From positions 310,001 through 374,000 of the forward strand of contig CAWCCX010000013.1 in the NCBI GenBank assembly GCA_963794155.1: 64,000 nucleotides of DNA, read 5' to 3'. Shown here in pieces: positions 27,684 through 35,904 of this stretch. This DNA comes from Roseiarcus sp963794155. GTDB taxonomy: Bacteria > Pseudomonadota > Alphaproteobacteria > Rhizobiales > Beijerinckiaceae. The notes beneath the pieces are model-generated. The model saw nothing but the letters and a program-made list of their open reading frames with translations. It had not been told where the DNA came from and ran no database searches. Within the stretch, counting starts at the first letter, position 1. Every line of letters starts with the position of its first letter. The position numbers and the translations under genes were made by a program.

Positions 27684-28175
27684 TCATTCGTATCGATCCG
27701 CGCCCGTGACGATGCGGATTCCTTCCTGCCGCGTGACGCCGTTTTCTGACGGCGTCGGTTTCACCAAGCCGCGCATGCCGGCGAGAAGATCACGCCAGAC
27801 ATTGTTGCAGGACCGGCCGTGATATTCGTTCAAGCCGAGCTCGAGCAATTGGCCGACGCTCATGTCGCGCTGTCTCCAGCTGACGTCGGCGTGAGCAAGG
27901 CAACTGCAAACGAAACTGGCGCCCTCGATCGGGGCCAGGCCAGCGCGCTCGAGGCGCTGATTGGCGGCGTCGAACCAGTGGACGGCGTAGACGCTGCTGA
28001 CGGGCTGAGGGACGCGAAAGAACGTCCCGCTTACCCAAAAGGCGCGCGGAAATTCGCTCTCGGGCGTCTCGCGAAATTCGCGGTATTCCTGCACGACGAT
28101 GTCGCGCAAGCGGCGCAACTGCTCGGCGCTCGGCATTTCGAAGCTGACGCGCAGCATTTCAGTGACCGTGGTCAT
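27684..28175 (-). CDS. Hypothetical island protein (third gene of overlapping trio)
   Basis: 163 residues from ATG 28175, which overlaps the preceding stop as ATGA. It starts MTTVTEMLRVSFEMPSAEQL and continues with FPRAFWVSGTFFRVPQPVSS and HGRSCNNVWRDLLAGMRGLV. There is a CSC cysteine pair in the middle. No family recognised. It is the last gene of a three-gene cassette with 4-bp overlaps, suggesting the products act together. Confidence 0.6.
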   Translation of the reverse strand: MTTVTEMLRVSFEMPSAEQLRRLRDIVVQEYREFRETPESEFPRAFWVSGTFFRVPQPVSSVYAVHWFDAANQRLERAGLAPIEGASFVCSCLAHADVSWRQRDMSVGQLLELGLNEYHGRSCNNVWRDLLAGMRGLVKPTPSENGVTRQEGIRIVTGADRYE

Positions 28176-28549
28176 TTCAGCCACCCGGCCTTTCGGTGGC
28201 AATCGATGACGAAAGCCGCCGCGTCCTTCGCCACCTTGGCGCGCTTCTCGTCGGCGGCGGGATCTTGAGGGACTTGCGCGGCAAGCCGGGCGAGACGCCG
28301 CACGGCGACAGCATTGGCAAGCGAAGTAAATTCGTCCTTCTTCTCGTCGTCGGCGGCGTCGTCGGCCTTCTCGCCGTTAGCAATTCGGACGCCGCGGCGA
28401 AGCGATTCGAGCGCGTCCTGCAGACCGCCGTCGCCAGTCTCGTCCGTGGCGTCGACAATGTCCGGCGTCGCGGCCGCGGGAAAAGCTGGCGCCATGCCGT
28501 TCTTGCTTCGCATGGCGTTGACGAGCTCTTTGTATCGATCGGAGATCAT
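28172..28549 (-). CDS. Hypothetical island protein (second gene of overlapping trio)
   Basis: 125 residues, acidic and helical. It starts MISDRYKELVNAMRSKNGMA, has an Asp/Glu-rich centre (ATDETGDGGLQDALESLRRG) and ends VIDCHRKAGWLK. Both ends overlap the neighbouring genes by ATGA. The acidic low-complexity centre suggests a flexible linker or scaffold. No function recognised. Confidence 0.6.
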   Translation of the reverse strand: MISDRYKELVNAMRSKNGMAPAFPAAATPDIVDATDETGDGGLQDALESLRRGVRIANGEKADDAADDEKKDEFTSLANAVAVRRLARLAAQVPQDPAADEKRAKVAKDAAAFVIDCHRKAGWLK

Positions 28550-29166
28550 GGTTTCCCTTTCAATGCAGACGGCAGCTCGACGACCACGCCGGCCTCGATC
28601 GCATCGCGCAACATCTGAGCACTCGCCTCTCGATCCCCGGCCCAGGAATTGGCGATCGTCGTCAGCCAAGACTCGACGTGACGCGCTCGGGCCACGTTAA
28701 GTGAGGAGCGCGGGACAAGCGCCAGAACCGGCTTTAGCGCCTCGCGCACCATTTCGATCGTCGCGAAGCGTTTGTCTTCCAACACGGCCCGGATCGTGTC
28801 GACCACAGTAATCGAGAGGTCGGGCGCTGTGGCCCAGGCTTTCGTCAACGCCGCGGCGAAGGCCGCGTAGGGCGACGCCGGCACGCTTGCGTGCGCTTTC
28901 TCGTCGGCGCGGCGGCGTTTCTCTGCCGCCCAGCTGCCAGGCTCGGGATCTGCAGGTCGCAACGCCGCGAGCTCTGCAGCATGCGCCTCTTCGATCGCCG
29001 CGACCTCGGCGGCCGAGAAAAACGATTGCGGCAACGGCGGCTGATCGTTGTCGGCCAAGCGCTTGTTGGCCTTCGCCTCCATGTCGGCGACGCCCTGCAG
29101 CGCGCGCAGGATTTCCGTTTGCGCGATCGAAGCATGGAGGCTCAGGTTGCTGATCCGCGAGCTCAT
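28546..29166 (-). CDS. Hypothetical island protein (first gene of overlapping trio)
   Basis: 206 residues from ATG 29166. Two helical regions, with LSLHASIAQTEILRALQGVA near the start and a C-terminal LNVARARHVESWLTTIANSW. The middle (EKRRRADEKAHASVPASP) is a charged linker. Layout resembles small phage-encoded accessory proteins but no family is recognised. Confidence 0.58.
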   Translation of the reverse strand: MSSRISNLSLHASIAQTEILRALQGVADMEAKANKRLADNDQPPLPQSFFSAAEVAAIEEAHAAELAALRPADPEPGSWAAEKRRRADEKAHASVPASPYAAFAAALTKAWATAPDLSITVVDTIRAVLEDKRFATIEMVREALKPVLALVPRSSLNVARARHVESWLTTIANSWAGDREASAQMLRDAIEAGVVVELPSALKGKP

Positions 29167-29313
29167 GGCCGCCAAGCTACGAGCCGGCTTCGGGTACACG
29201 CAAGGCGGGCAAAACATACTTTATCGCCGGTAAATGCAACCGCAGAGCGAACGAACTGGCGAGGCTCAGGGACGGCCGAACTTGGGGGCGGATGCTAGAC
29301 ACCTAGGGAAGCA

Positions 29314-29757
29314 TTAGCGCGGCAGCTTGTCCCAACGATCCTCGTAGGCCGATGGAGTTGAGAAGCCAAATCCCCGCATCAGGCCCTTGTCCTTCGGATG
29401 GGCCGCTAGGTATGCCGCTTCAAGCGCGTTTGCCTCGGCTTGCGGCAAAATGAAGAAGCGATCCGCCACGCGTTTTTTTGGCTTTTCGGCCAAGGGGGAC
29501 AAAAGAACCAAGACATAGAAAAGATCATCCCGAGGCTCCTTGGGGGTGATCACCCAGGAGTTTTCTGTGGCCAGTCCCTTCACATCTACCCAAAATAGTT
29601 TTGAACTGGGCGTCCCAACCATTAGGTCGGCAACAGGGGTATTGTTGCCTTGTGTAAATGAAACCGTGTAGCCGCGCCTAATTAGTTCGGCGGCCGCCAA
29701 GAATTGCGTTGCCCATTGCGTCTGGCGCCCTTTGGCGGCGCCTCTCAGTTCAGGCAT
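29314..29757 (-). CDS. PD-(D/E)XK nuclease-like protein
   Basis: 147 residues. After a helix (QWATQFLAAAELIRRGYTVS) comes the nuclease core: ADLMVG, then LFWVDVKGLA, matching the D...(D/E)xK active-site spacing of restriction-like folds (Asp in VADL, Asp and Lys in VDVKG). Such short proteins include Hjc-like resolvases and Mrr/Vsr-type nucleases; which one is not clear. ATG 29757 follows AGAGGTAAGA. Lies in the tRNA-Lys island. Confidence 0.65.
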   Translation of the reverse strand: MPELRGAAKGRQTQWATQFLAAAELIRRGYTVSFTQGNNTPVADLMVGTPSSKLFWVDVKGLATENSWVITPKEPRDDLFYVLVLLSPLAEKPKKRVADRFFILPQAEANALEAAYLAAHPKDKGLMRGFGFSTPSAYEDRWDKLPR

Positions 29758-29879
29758 TCTTACCTCTAGCCTGGCCCTGCTTCGTAATAGGAGCCGCGCG
29801 GCTTCGGAGCCTCGGCATCCATCGGCACTCCTGTTTTGCACCGAGCATAGCAGGGAGATCGGGGCGACGCGAGGCGGCG

Positions 29880-30290
29880 TCAGGCACCGTCGATTTCAAA
29901 CTGAGACACGCCCTTGCGCCTCTGACGGCACCGGCGCGGCGGCAATTGGGCGTCGGGGGCAATGATCGGATGGACGCCCAAGCGCGGCAAGAGGGGGAGC
30001 CGGCCCGCCGCCATCATCTTTCGCACCGCCGATTTGGAGCGGTGCACTTTCGCCGCGAAGCCCGCGACGGTGTAGCCGACGAGCTCGGGCTGGGCGTCCG
30101 CGCCTTCGAGGTCCCTGATCCGGGTGTCGTGGCCAAGAGAAACGACCGCTTGCCGGTCCTGCCGCGCCTCGATCTCCAGGAAGCGGGGCTCCGTCGCTTT
30201 GGCCAGCTCCTGAGCGACGAGCTCGCGGACGATTGCACGCAGCTCGGCGCCGACGCGCTCTCCAGCCTCGATTAGATGACGCGGCTTCAT
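29880..30290 (-). CDS. Xis/MerR-like HTH protein
   Basis: About 136 residues. A helical N-terminus (IVRELVAQELAKATEPRFLE) leads to a DNA-binding part YTVAGFAAKVHRSKSAVRKM, then AAGRLPLLPRLGVHPIIAPD, the wing of excisionase-type helix-turn-helix_17 domains. It could be the element's recombination directionality factor or a repressor. No integrase gene is in the window. Start 30290 or 30308. Confidence 0.62.
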   Translation of the reverse strand: MKPRHLIEAGERVGAELRAIVRELVAQELAKATEPRFLEIEARQDRQAVVSLGHDTRIRDLEGADAQPELVGYTVAGFAAKVHRSKSAVRKMMAAGRLPLLPRLGVHPIIAPDAQLPPRRCRQRRKGVSQFEIDGA

Positions 30291-30423
30291 GGGCTGAGAT
30301 AAATACACTCGTTTGGGGCGGCGAAACCAGCCGACCGAGATTTTCGGAGGGTCAGACTTGGGACTAGCGTTTCAATGCTCGCCGCTCGAAGCCCGCTGTC
30401 GCACTCGCGGGTTTGCGCTCCGA

Positions 30424-31095
30424 TCACGCCGCCCTTCGGTGCTGGAAGTTCCAGTTCACAAAGCCGTGCCGCTCCCAGTTGTGGGCGTGAAGGAAACGCT
30501 CTGCGTTTTTGCGCGGCGCCGTATCCTGAAAGCGCGGGTCGGCACTCACTACGTAGTACTCGAACCCAGTAGCGCCCGTCGCGACAGCGGCTAGCACTAT
30601 GGGATGAGGGTTTTTGAGAAGTACTCGGCGGCGGTCTCGTTCCGGCGCGGTTCCGTCGTGCATGTTATTGAACCACCGAAAATCGTGCTTGATCTTACCG
30701 CGAATTGAATTCCCGGTTTCACCGATCCGCACACCGCGTTGAGGCCAATAAACCTCAGCATAGATGCCCGGTCTATCAGGAAGTTGATCAACCGCGAGTC
30801 CGTCGCCCTGCCGGAACTCTGTAAACAGAGGGATGCCTTGAAACACCAACTCTTCCATTTCTCTCTCCTGCTCCCGATCTAGGTTATCTTCCACCACTTG
30901 ATCCACCACTTTTCGTCTCTTCTCTTTTCTCCGTTTCATGAAGTTTACGACTAGTCCCACGAGTGCAGCGCCTAGTAGCGATTCGAGCGACGACAACCGC
31001 GGTCGGCGCCGTCCGCGGCTAATAGCGCCACGGTAATCTCTCTGCGCCCGTCTGAGGTCGGCCTGAGATGACCCCGCCAGTGCTCGAAGTGACAT
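30424..31095 (-). CDS. Membrane-anchored GIY-YIG-like nuclease
   Basis: 223 residues. An Arg-rich N-terminus with one hydrophobic segment (SLLGAALVGLVVNFMKRRKE) is followed by a Glu/Arg coiled stretch and a domain with GIY-YIG features: PGIYAEVYWPQRGVRIGETG (GIY and RIG), an Arg in NSIRGKIKHDF, and a Glu in RKNAERFLHAHNW near the end. These fit the GIY, YIG, R and E positions. AGAGGT precedes the ATG. A membrane-tethered nuclease is unusual; a phage-exclusion role is speculation. Follows the small membrane gene at 31102 by 7 bp. Confidence 0.55.
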   Translation of the reverse strand: MSLRALAGSSQADLRRAQRDYRGAISRGRRRPRLSSLESLLGAALVGLVVNFMKRRKEKRRKVVDQVVEDNLDREQEREMEELVFQGIPLFTEFRQGDGLAVDQLPDRPGIYAEVYWPQRGVRIGETGNSIRGKIKHDFRWFNNMHDGTAPERDRRRVLLKNPHPIVLAAVATGATGFEYYVVSADPRFQDTAPRKNAERFLHAHNWERHGFVNWNFQHRRAA

Positions 31096-31101
31096 CTTAT
31101 T

Positions 31102-31428
31102 TTACCTCTTGTCCCGTAGGCTCTTAGGAAGCGGAAGGTCGGTCTTTTCCAATATCTTGCCCGCGACCCAAGCCTCGCCGGCCAGATTTGCGCCTCGGAC
31201 AAAGGATCGCAGGGCGAACTTGAGCGCACCTATGACAGCGAGGATCATCAAACAGACCAGCATGACCCCGATGCAGACAAAGACGAACTCGGTCTGCGTG
31301 AAGTACGGGTCAGGGACCGCGAACCCGTTCGACATGACATAGCGCATTGCTTGCGCGTGGCCGGCCAGGCCGAGCATCATGCCTCCCGCCATCATGGCGA
31401 GGGCGACTTTTCTGAGGGCGGTTGTCAT
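31102..31428 (-). CDS. Small secreted/membrane protein of the island
   Basis: 108 residues. Signal-like start (MTTALRKVALAMMAGGMMLG, ending GHAQA), a short extracytoplasmic loop, one strong transmembrane helix (FVFVCIGVMLVCLMILAVIG) and a cytoplasmic tail. It is 7 bp upstream of the GIY-YIG-like gene, and the downstream ribosome site lies within its stop region, so the two are probably made together. Confidence 0.6.
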   Translation of the reverse strand: MTTALRKVALAMMAGGMMLGLAGHAQAMRYVMSNGFAVPDPYFTQTEFVFVCIGVMLVCLMILAVIGALKFALRSFVRGANLAGEAWVAGKILEKTDLPLPKSLRDKR

Positions 31429-32081
31429 TTTGGTGACTCCACCACTGATGTGGCGATAACACAAGTATTCATTGTTCGATAAGTGTATCGAAAAATTATA
31501 TTTGAACCCACATCGAAAAATTGCCGCCGAGGGAAATAGCGTCATCTAACGTATTTTGTTTTTCCGCACTTTTGGTGCCGCCTTCGAGGAAATGAAAGGT
31601 CGCTCGATCAGCCCTATTCGAGACGAGCTGGCCGAGGCGCCAACAGCCGGGCCGAAAGGCCCCTGCGAAACGTGCTGAAAACATGGCGCGCTCCCCATTG
31701 CATTGCAGCAAAAGCCCGCTTTCCTGGCGACTCCGGGGATATTAAGGGTATCCCCCCTCGGAAAATTTCTGCAAAGAGTTCGATCGCAGGGGTTGCGAGG
31801 TCCCCGCTGGCGCCGCCGCCGGCCCAAGGACCCGTTGAAGTTGTGTTACTCCCATGATACACGTAGCACGTGCTGACCTTCCAGAAGCCCCGTCGGCGGC
31901 CCTTTACGTCATTTGAGCGTTGGCCCGATGCCTTTCTGCCCGATCAACAAGTCTTCGGCGCGTAATGGCCTCTCCCCCGTGTGCGCTACCGCTCAACTGC
32001 GCCCTGTTGACCCCAGCCCGCTCGAAGGGAGAATCACAAATCTGACGCGTAATCCCTAAGCTGCCAAGTCGAGACTTTGAT
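31429..32081. other. Island spacer with small inverted repeat
   Basis: 653 bp without a convincing gene. At 31735-31756 GGGGATA and TATCCCC face each other around TTAAGGG, a possible operator or short hairpin. An 82-codon minus reading at 31614-31862 has no family features. Probably the promoter and regulatory region of the 31.4-kb operon plus debris. Confidence 0.45.
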
Positions 32082-33377
32082 TTATCCAATCAGCTTTGGC
32101 CGCTTGCATTGCGGACAACCACTAATAATGCCATCGGTCGCAGTGTAATAAAGTGGAATGTAAATAGTCATTCCTTCTGTGGCTATGATGTCAAAAGCGT
32201 TGACGGCCATTTTCATTCCGTCTTCCATATCCATCTCAGCCACTAGGATCTCATTAAGGGGCAAACCGTTAGGGTTGTAGATGAAAACATCGCCAGGTTG
32301 ACGCTCGTATGCCGAATAATTATCACCTGCACGACCATATGCAATGTCTGTGGCTTGGATCCAGTTCATGGGCTTCGTCGGGCGGCAAAAGTCTACAACC
32401 TTCTTGAGGTTTGCCGCGGATATCTTTCTTGCGAAATCTCCATGTTGTGGACAGCGGCCAATTTCCGTATACATGCCAAGAGTAAACTCATACGACCGGT
32501 CGCCTGAAACAAACGGCAGTCTAAAGTAGCGATCTATGTTGGGCGGGGAAACTTCTGTCATAGTTATCAATAACAAGAGAGAGGCTAGGAAGTCGTAGAG
32601 GCATATGCCCAAACGATCCGGGTACCCGTGCATTTGGAGTTCTGTGATCCCCGCGAGATGGGGGTTCAATTTATATGCTGAGCGCCCGTCGCCGTGTAAG
32701 AAAAACCCTTTCTTCAAAATATAGATTCCGTTACACCACACCTTATTCTCATGCGATCGAGCAAACAATTCAATTTCTCGAATGACATCTATCCATTCTA
32801 GATCGGTGTCGTAAGCAAACAGAATTCCAAATCCTCGGCTAGATTTGTTCTCATCGACTACGATAAATCCCCATCTCGGCTCTTCTATTTTGTCTAGTGC
32901 TTTAAATGACGCTATGTTTTCAAGGCCATCTCTAATTTCATTTTTATTTAGACGCGATTTTACCTGGATCACGCCATAAACGCTCTCAATTGGGAGAACT
33001 TGGTAGCCCCCTTCTCGCCGCATCAAGCTAATTGCATTATCTGGATCGAATAGGACGATATCCATTTCCGCGCTGATGTGCCCAGTTGGCGACGAAACCC
33101 TTGTCTTGGCATCGGAGACGCCATATCGACGAGGAACAAGCCCATTCTCAGTTAGAAAATTGCGTAGAATCTGCTCCCGGGCGTCACCAACGTCTCTGGG
33201 GTGCTTTATGTCTTTGGAGCGCTCATATTCAGCGATCATCTGCTCCTGGTAGTAGCGAAACTCCCGCTCTAACCCATGAAATTCCCTGTCTTTAGATCGC
33301 AAATCGATTGCTCGCTTGGCCTGTGACGTCCACAGCTCTCTTATGCGTTCTTCGCGCTCTCTGTCGTCTTCGCTCAA
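32082..33377 (-). CDS. DUF6602-type protein, predicted PD-(D/E)XK nuclease fold
   Basis: 431 residues. After a charged helical N-terminus (residues 1-70), the core reads REQILRNFLTENGLVPRRYG, then GHISAEMDIVLFD and VLPIESVYGVIQVKSRLNKN. This gives the E-x-D and E...Q-x-K pattern of the restriction-like fold seen in DUF6602. The C-terminal 250 residues are unique, with a single CPQCK pair at the end. TTG start at 33377 behind GAGG. Markedly AT-richer than its neighbours, so a recent arrival. DUF6602 proteins are often found in accessory or defence-rich regions; activity here is untested. Confidence 0.68.
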   Translation of the reverse strand: MSEDDREREERIRELWTSQAKRAIDLRSKDREFHGLEREFRYYQEQMIAEYERSKDIKHPRDVGDAREQILRNFLTENGLVPRRYGVSDAKTRVSSPTGHISAEMDIVLFDPDNAISLMRREGGYQVLPIESVYGVIQVKSRLNKNEIRDGLENIASFKALDKIEEPRWGFIVVDENKSSRGFGILFAYDTDLEWIDVIREIELFARSHENKVWCNGIYILKKGFFLHGDGRSAYKLNPHLAGITELQMHGYPDRLGICLYDFLASLLLLITMTEVSPPNIDRYFRLPFVSGDRSYEFTLGMYTEIGRCPQHGDFARKISAANLKKVVDFCRPTKPMNWIQATDIAYGRAGDNYSAYERQPGDVFIYNPNGLPLNEILVAEMDMEDGMKMAVNAFDIIATEGMTIYIPLYYTATDGIISGCPQCKRPKLIG

Positions 33378-33496
33378 TTTGCCAACCTCGGTAAGGCGTT
33401 TTTGTCGGCGTACTCGTGAGGAAGCAGCGCTTCAACAACTATTATTATCAACATGTATATGGAGTAGATTATTGGCGTGTCGGTGGTCCCGGCGCC

Positions 33497-33712
33497 TCAG
33501 CGATAGCGTGGCCACCATAGGCGTTGGCAGATGCACGCCCACTCCTCGTCGGTCCGATGGCGCTCGAGCGGGATGATGTTGGGCGATCGAAACCAACGGC
33601 GCTCGCCTCGCCACGGCGCGGTGGTCAGGGTTGCCCGGTCCTCGAAGGGGAACGTCCATTTGCGCTGCCAGACCTCGTCCGCGGGCGAGAGCTTGCGACG
33701 GATTTCAGCCAT
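33497..33712 (-). CDS. Small hypothetical island protein
   Basis: 71 residues, Arg/Trp-rich: MAEIRRKLSPADEVWQRKWT, then WRGERRWFRSPNIIPLERHR and a terminal LWWPRYR. GGAGG lies 9 bp before the ATG at 33712. Basic and aromatic-rich, perhaps nucleic-acid binding. Not recognised. Confidence 0.55.
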   Translation of the reverse strand: MAEIRRKLSPADEVWQRKWTFPFEDRATLTTAPWRGERRWFRSPNIIPLERHRTDEEWACICQRLWWPRYR

Positions 33713-33795
33713 CAAAAAGGCCTCCTTCCACAGGCCCCTTATATGCTTTTAGAAGCAACAAGAGAGAAGTAACAAGAAAAGAAGTGGGGACGTCG

Positions 33796-33840
33796 CCGCA
33801 CTGGTGCGGCGGTTTCGCCGGAAACCGCCGCACTGTGCGG
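33796..33840. repeat. Nested perfect palindrome
   Basis: GTGCGGCGGTTTC (33804-33816) and GAAACCGCCGCAC (33821-33833) form a 13-bp perfect stem with a 4-nt loop GCCG, framed by a further CCGCAC/GTGCGG pair (33796-33801 and 33835-33840). It lies directly after the stop of the minus-strand gene at 33844. No T run, so possibly a 3' stabiliser, replication-linked palindrome or REP-like unit rather than a clean terminator. Confidence 0.65.
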
Positions 33841-33843
33841 AGG

Positions 33844-34251
33844 TCAACCTCCGCGTAGGTGCGGCGGTTGCAGTCCCCCTAGCCGGGTGACACGCGGCGT
33901 TTTGCTTCCGCCGCGCCAATCGACTTTAACTACCCCTGCCGCCTCCAATCGACGTAATGCTCGCACTTTGGCGTCGGGGCTTACGCCGACCTTTTTGAGG
34001 GCTGTGTTGGGTAGGGCGATCTCAGACTTGTGGGTCCTGAACGCCTGGTAGGCCAGTTCGACCAGGACGGCGGCCGACGCATCTCGCCACCCGCTTACTT
34101 CCAACATCAGCTCGTAGGGCAACATCACGAAGACACCGGGCTTGGCGGCCAGTCGACGTTCCGCTTGTGACTTACGGCGCGCCTCGTCTCTTGCGGCAAT
34201 GTGCTCTGGCCTCAGGCGCCATTTGTCGATGTCGAACGGACCTCGGTCCAT
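33844..34251 (-). CDS. Winged-helix-like island protein
   Basis: 135 residues. PGVFVMLPYELMLEVSGWRD, AAVLVELAYQAFRTHKSEIA, LPNTALKKVGVSPDAKVRAL and RRLEAAGVVKVDWRGGSKTP together look like a winged helix (recognition helix around SPDAKVRALRRLEA, wing around VKVDWRGG) as in plasmid and phage replication or partition regulators. It starts 1 bp before the DNA polymerase fragment ends, so both belonged to one operon. Confidence 0.6.
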   Translation of the reverse strand: MDRGPFDIDKWRLRPEHIAARDEARRKSQAERRLAAKPGVFVMLPYELMLEVSGWRDASAAVLVELAYQAFRTHKSEIALPNTALKKVGVSPDAKVRALRRLEAAGVVKVDWRGGSKTPRVTRLGGLQPPHLRGG

Positions 34252-34252
34252 C

Positions 34253-35038
34253 TTAGGCGGCGTTTCTCGCTAAGCGGCGTTTTTCGATCAGCCTCATGAC
34301 GCGGTCCAACATCACGACGCCGCGGGGGTCCATGTAGCGGTCGGGGTAGCGGACGATTTTCGCCTCAGAGCCCAGCTCGAAGCCGTCGAGCACGACGCTA
34401 GATGCTTCGGCCATGCAAGCCCGCATCTTCTCGACATCGCGATCGATGCGATCGAGCGGAGCGTTAATCAGCACGGCGTCGTGGGCCGGGGCGCACACCT
34501 CAATCCCTTGCTCGGTCGCGAGACAACAGGCGATCCGCAGCGCCTCAGAGCCGTGGGCTTGCATCTCGAAGTTGCGCAGTGATCGATGGTTGGGCTTTTC
34601 GCCGACGTGGATGCGCCAACCGAAAACGGTTTCCAGGTAATTGTGGAGCATGGCGAAATCGACGACTGCGTCTGACCAACGCCAAAATCGACGGTAGGTC
34701 TCGCGGTGCGCCGATAACAGTTCTCTCGCCAGAGCGGTCGATTGCCCGATCCGGAGAGCGAGGCCCCATTCCTCCATACCAAACATAACTCCCAAGGCGC
34801 AGATTTTGAACAACTCGCGCTGCGGCCCGTGTGTGTCTTTCGTGGCGGTTGAAGGAATAGCGCCGGCCTGCTTGGCAAAGGCGAGATAAGGATCGCCCGA
34901 CCGATAAGCGGCTTGCATGGCGGTGTCGCCTGACAACGCCGCGGCGATCCCGAATTCTTGCTGCATCCAGTCCACGTAAGCGACGCCATGACCGGGCGCC
35001 GGCTTAATTAGACCCCTCAGCCAAACGGATGGCCCAAA
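34253..35038 (-). pseudogene. Family A DNA polymerase fragment, 5' end cut by IS21
   Basis: About 260 codons of a PolA-type palm/fingers domain. Motif A is GVAYVDWMQQEFGIAAALSGD-like (catalytic Asp in VDW). Motif B is RELFKICALGVMFGM. Motif C is PAHDAVL, with Ala where most enzymes have Glu. The sequence breaks exactly at the IS21 end (35039); the exonuclease-like and thumb parts are absent from the window. Short PolA enzymes of this kind are typical of phages and some plasmids. Confidence 0.8.
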
Positions 35039-35109
35039 TGTCGATTTCCGCTGAGATTTGACCCGGGATTTCCATTGAGAACTGACCCGGCTTGATGATG
35101 GTTTCGGGG

Positions 35110-35904
35110 TCAGGCGTTCGTCAAGTTCCGAGATTTCTCCTTTGCGGGTTTGGCGGCTTTTGCCGAGCTGTTCTTGAAGCGGAAGCTGTCGTTTCCGGTT
35201 TCGAGGATATGACAGCGGTGGGTGAGACGATCGAGTAGAGCGGTCGTCATCTTCGGGTCTCCGAACACGGTTGCCCACTCGCCGAAGCTGAGATTGGTTG
35301 TGATGATGACGCTGGTTCGCTCGTAGAGCTTGCTCAGCAGATGGAAGAGCAACGCGCCGCCTGAGGCGCTGAACGGCAGGTAACCAAGCTCGTCGAGGAT
35401 GACGAGATCAGAGTGGGTGAGCCGCGCCGCGAGCTGGCCGGGTTTGCCCTGAAGCTTCTCTTGTTCGAGAGCGTTGACGAGTTCGACGGTGGGGAAGAAG
35501 CGGACGCGCTTGTGGTGATGCTCGATGGCCTGGACGCCGATCGCCGTGGCGAGATGCGTTTTCCCCGTGCCGGGGCCGCCGACCAGGACGACATTGTGGG
35601 CGTCTTCCAGGAACTCGCATCGGTGGAGTTGACGTGCGAGCGCCTCGTTGACCTCACTGCTGGCGAAGTCGAAGCCGGCGAAATCGCGATAGTTCGGAAA
35701 GCGGGCGGCCTTGAGCTGATAGGCCGTCGATCTCACCTCCCTGTCGGCCGTCTCCGCCTTCAGGAGCTGCGATAGGATGGGCAGCGCCGCCTCAAAGGCC
35801 GGAGAGCCTTGTTCGGTCAACTCGCCGACCGCCTGAGCCATGCCGTGCATTTTGAGACTGCGCAGCATGATGATGATCGCGCCGGCGGCGGGATTATGAC
35901 GCAT
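35110..35904 (-). CDS. istB: IS21 helper ATPase IstB
   Basis: 264 residues. AAA+ protein with Walker A GGPGTGKTHLATAIG, Walker B LVILDELGYLPF and sensor region VIITTNLSFGEW. It assists IstA in target capture and strand transfer. The start overlaps the istA stop by 11 bp, the usual coupling in this family. Apparently intact. Confidence 0.93.
   Translation of the reverse strand: MRHNPAAGAIIIMLRSLKMHGMAQAVGELTEQGSPAFEAALPILSQLLKAETADREVRSTAYQLKAARFPNYRDFAGFDFASSEVNEALARQLHRCEFLEDAHNVVLVGGPGTGKTHLATAIGVQAIEHHHKRVRFFPTVELVNALEQEKLQGKPGQLAARLTHSDLVILDELGYLPFSASGGALLFHLLSKLYERTSVIITTNLSFGEWATVFGDPKMTTALLDRLTHRCHILETGNDSFRFKNSSAKAAKPAKEKSRNLTNA

Noticed and set aside
31614..31862. 82-codon minus-strand frame in the island spacer
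   Set aside because: No ribosome site or family match; kept only as part of the spacer.
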